Positions 5,302 to 6,679 of a stretch of DNA of 6,679 nt are shown here, one piece after another. A program made the position numbers and the translations under genes. Below the pieces are notes generated by a model. The model searched no databases. It was not told where the DNA came from and was given only the letters and a program-made list of their open reading frames with translations. The number at the start of each line of letters is the position of its first letter. Within the stretch, counting starts at the first letter, position 1. Origin of the DNA: Nitrospira sp. (GTDB lineage Bacteria; Nitrospirota; Nitrospiria; Nitrospirales; Nitrospiraceae); assembly GCA_025360665.1 (NCBI GenBank), contig JANYBU010000217.1, forward strand, positions 1-6,679, read 5' to 3'.

Positions 5302-6273
5302 ATGCAATACGTTCATCTCGGTCGGTCGGGGGTGAAAGTCAGCCGACTCTGTCTCGGCACGATGAACTTCGGGCCAGAGACGAGTGAGGCGGACAGTTTC
5401 GCCATCATGGATCGGGCGCTGGAGTTGGGCATCAACTTTTTCGACACGGCGAACGTATATGGCTGGAAGGTGGGCGAAGGGTGGACGGAGCAGATCGTGG
5501 GGCGTTGGTTCGCCCAGGGCGGGGGACGGCGAGAGAAAGTCGTCCTGGCGACAAAAGTGTTCGGCCGGGTGGGCGAATGGCCGAATCAGTCTCGCTTGTC
5601 GGCCCTGCACATCAAGCGGGCTTGCGAGGACAGCCTGCGGCGTCTTCAGACTGACTGCATCGACCTGTATCAGATGCATCACGTCGATCGGGGGACGCCA
5701 TGGGAGGAAATCTGGCAGGCGATGGAGCAGTTGGTCCGGGAAGGCAAGGTACTCTATGTCGGCAGCAGCAATTTCGCCGGCTGGCACCTGGCCCAGGCGC
5801 AAGAATTGGCGCGGAGCCGCCACTTTCTCGGCCTCGTGTCGGAGCAGAGTCTCTATAATTTGAACGAGAGGACGATCGAGTTAGAAGTGATTCCGGCCTG
5901 CGAAGCCTATGGCATTGGCCTGATCCCCTGGAGTCCGCTCGCGCGCGGGCTGTTGGCCGGGGCATTAGAAGCGGCGAAGGTCGGTCGACGTGCGGACGAG
6001 GGTCTGAAGAAAGATATCGAGAAATATCGCCCCAAGCTGGAAGCCTATGACACGCTGTGCAGACAACTCGGCGAGCGCCAGGCCGATGTGGCGCTCGCCT
6101 GGCTGCTGCACCAAAAGGCCGTCACGGCGCCGATTATTGGACCGCGTACGATGGAGCAATTGAACGGCACGATGCGCGTCCTGAGTTTCACGTTGAGCCA
6201 GGACACACTGAAACGGCTCGACGACATCTTCCCCGGCCCAGGCGGGCCTGCACCAGAAGCCTACGCCTGGTGA
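5302..6273 (+). CDS. aldo/keto reductase
   Basis: The product has 323 residues, the usual length for the family. It is an NADPH-dependent oxidoreductase of carbonyl compounds with a TIM-barrel fold. The N-terminus reads LGRSGVKVSRLCLGTMNFG. The catalytic tetrad is complete: D48 and Y53 in FFDTANVYG, K85 in ATKVFG, and H126 in LYQMHHVD. GSSNF (154-158), SEQSLYNL and the cofactor-phosphate loop PIIGPRT (277-283) follow as expected. The overall pattern fits the COG0667-type general reductases; the substrate cannot be told from sequence. ATG 5302 is chosen because AAGGGA lies eight bases upstream; a TTG at 5296 is less likely. No signal peptide is present, so it is cytoplasmic. It diverges from the redoxin gene across the repeat element, and no strong terminator follows it. 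Confidence 0.95.
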   Translation: MQYVHLGRSGVKVSRLCLGTMNFGPETSEADSFAIMDRALELGINFFDTANVYGWKVGEGWTEQIVGRWFAQGGGRREKVVLATKVFGRVGEWPNQSRLSALHIKRACEDSLRRLQTDCIDLYQMHHVDRGTPWEEIWQAMEQLVREGKVLYVGSSNFAGWHLAQAQELARSRHFLGLVSEQSLYNLNERTIELEVIPACEAYGIGLIPWSPLARGLLAGALEAAKVGRRADEGLKKDIEKYRPKLEAYDTLCRQLGERQADVALAWLLHQKAVTAPIIGPRTMEQLNGTMRVLSFTLSQDTLKRLDDIFPGPGGPAPEAYAW

Positions 6274-6398
6274 CAATGGCCCAACCTGCCACGAGCTGTG
6301 CACGTTGCGCTGTGGGGGTCCTTGCTTGACCTTGCACCTTGCAATCGGACGGCTTACTGGGGCAGGCAAGACTGTTTCAGAAACTCTGTGTGCCCACT
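6274..6398. other. short intergenic stretch behind the aldo/keto reductase
   Basis: An imperfect hairpin with CCAC..AGC and GCT..GTGG arms lies just after the stop but has no T-tract. A small CTTGACCTTGCACCTTGC direct repeat is present around 6323-6342. No gene is seen. Confidence 0.3.
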
Positions 6399-6449
6399 TG
6401 CGCTGCTCTCCAGGCGGGGAGTAGGCTGAGCCCACTGGTTGTTCCGCTT
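6399..6449 (+). repeat. 51-bp dispersed repeat, copy 2
   Basis: It matches 2704-2754 in direct orientation with six differences in 51 bases. It sits between the aldo/keto reductase and the PilZ-like start, again outside a recognised gene. Confidence 0.75.
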
Positions 6450-6486
6450 CCAATGCTCCTGCAATGAACCCTCTTGCGAGGATTTT

Positions 6487-6588
6487 GTGGACCTCCGTCG
6501 CCAGCAGCGTTTTCCCGTGCATTTTCAGAGCGTGCTCTCAGTATTTTCCAATCCGGAAATGAGTCTGAACGACGGTCGGCGAATCTGA
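6487..6588 (+). pseudogene. N-terminal start of a PilZ-domain protein, interrupted
   Basis: From GTG 6487 the frame reads VDLRRQQRFPVHFQSVLSVFSNPEMSLNDGRRI and then TGA at 6586-6588. RRxxRFPVxF followed by a short strand and NDG is the usual opening of small PilZ proteins; RRQQR matches the RxxxR c-di-GMP-binding motif. The next expected block (DLSxxGC) is not in frame, but one base over the sequence reads NLSL before another stop, so a frameshift near 6580 is likely. GAGG lies five bases before the GTG. The window ends before the C-terminal half could appear. It could also be a chance match, as only about 30 residues support it. Confidence 0.4.
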
Positions 6589-6679
6589 GTCTCTGCTCTC
6601 TGTGCTGACTCGGTTGGGTTGATCAATGCTCCGTCGTTCTGCCGTGCCGGTGTGGCTCATGCCCGCTTCCGGCTTGTCG

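Noticed and set aside
5011..5823. 270-codon open frame on the - strand across the repeat and the start of the aldo/keto reductase
   Set aside because: Half of it is antisense to a gene with a complete catalytic tetrad and the rest is the CCAGA element; no RBS or motif.

Overview
The window looks like a GC-rich, gene-sparse accessory stretch of a bacterial chromosome. The best guess at the organism is a member of Nitrospirota (Nitrospira-like). This rests on my recollection of similar dispersed low-complexity repeats, tandem Sel1 proteins and PilZ fragments in that group, not on a database search, so the taxon is an inference of moderate-to-low confidence.

Layout. Left end (1-960): decayed genes. 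These are the C-terminal piece of an alpha/beta hydrolase with an in-frame stop (102-344), a small unrecognised ORF (447-698) followed by a perfect 10-bp hairpin, and the C-terminal half of a PilZ domain with no start (754-960). Positions 957-2574 hold two same-strand, exported Sel1-repeat proteins. The first is intact with seven 36-residue repeats. The second is a short paralogue broken by a one-base deletion. Positions 2575-3327 hold no convincing gene but several dispersed or low-complexity repeats. Positions 3328-3424 form a compact candidate small-RNA unit on the + strand: extended -10, a two-part hairpin, then a perfect intrinsic terminator with eight T. Positions 3804-3901 on the - strand encode a 19-residue Lys/Ala peptide behind a strong ribosome-binding site, followed by a hairpin that resembles the small-RNA terminator.

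Positions 4254-4817 (-) encode a thioredoxin-fold/redoxin protein with a CRHC motif. Diverging from it, positions 5302-6273 (+) encode a complete aldo/keto reductase. The gap between them is filled by a CCAGA/TCTGG low-complexity element with strong internal inverted repeats. The right end (6274-6679) has a second copy of a 51-bp dispersed repeat and the start of another PilZ protein that quickly hits a stop.

How the parts relate. The two Sel1 genes are paralogues and may be co-transcribed. The redoxin protein and the aldo/keto reductase are both redox enzymes and diverge, but nothing in the sequence proves a shared pathway. The most interesting elements are non-coding or tiny: the candidate small RNA, the KA peptide with its related hairpin, and the repeat families. 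No defence system, CRISPR array, transposase, tRNA or rRNA was found.
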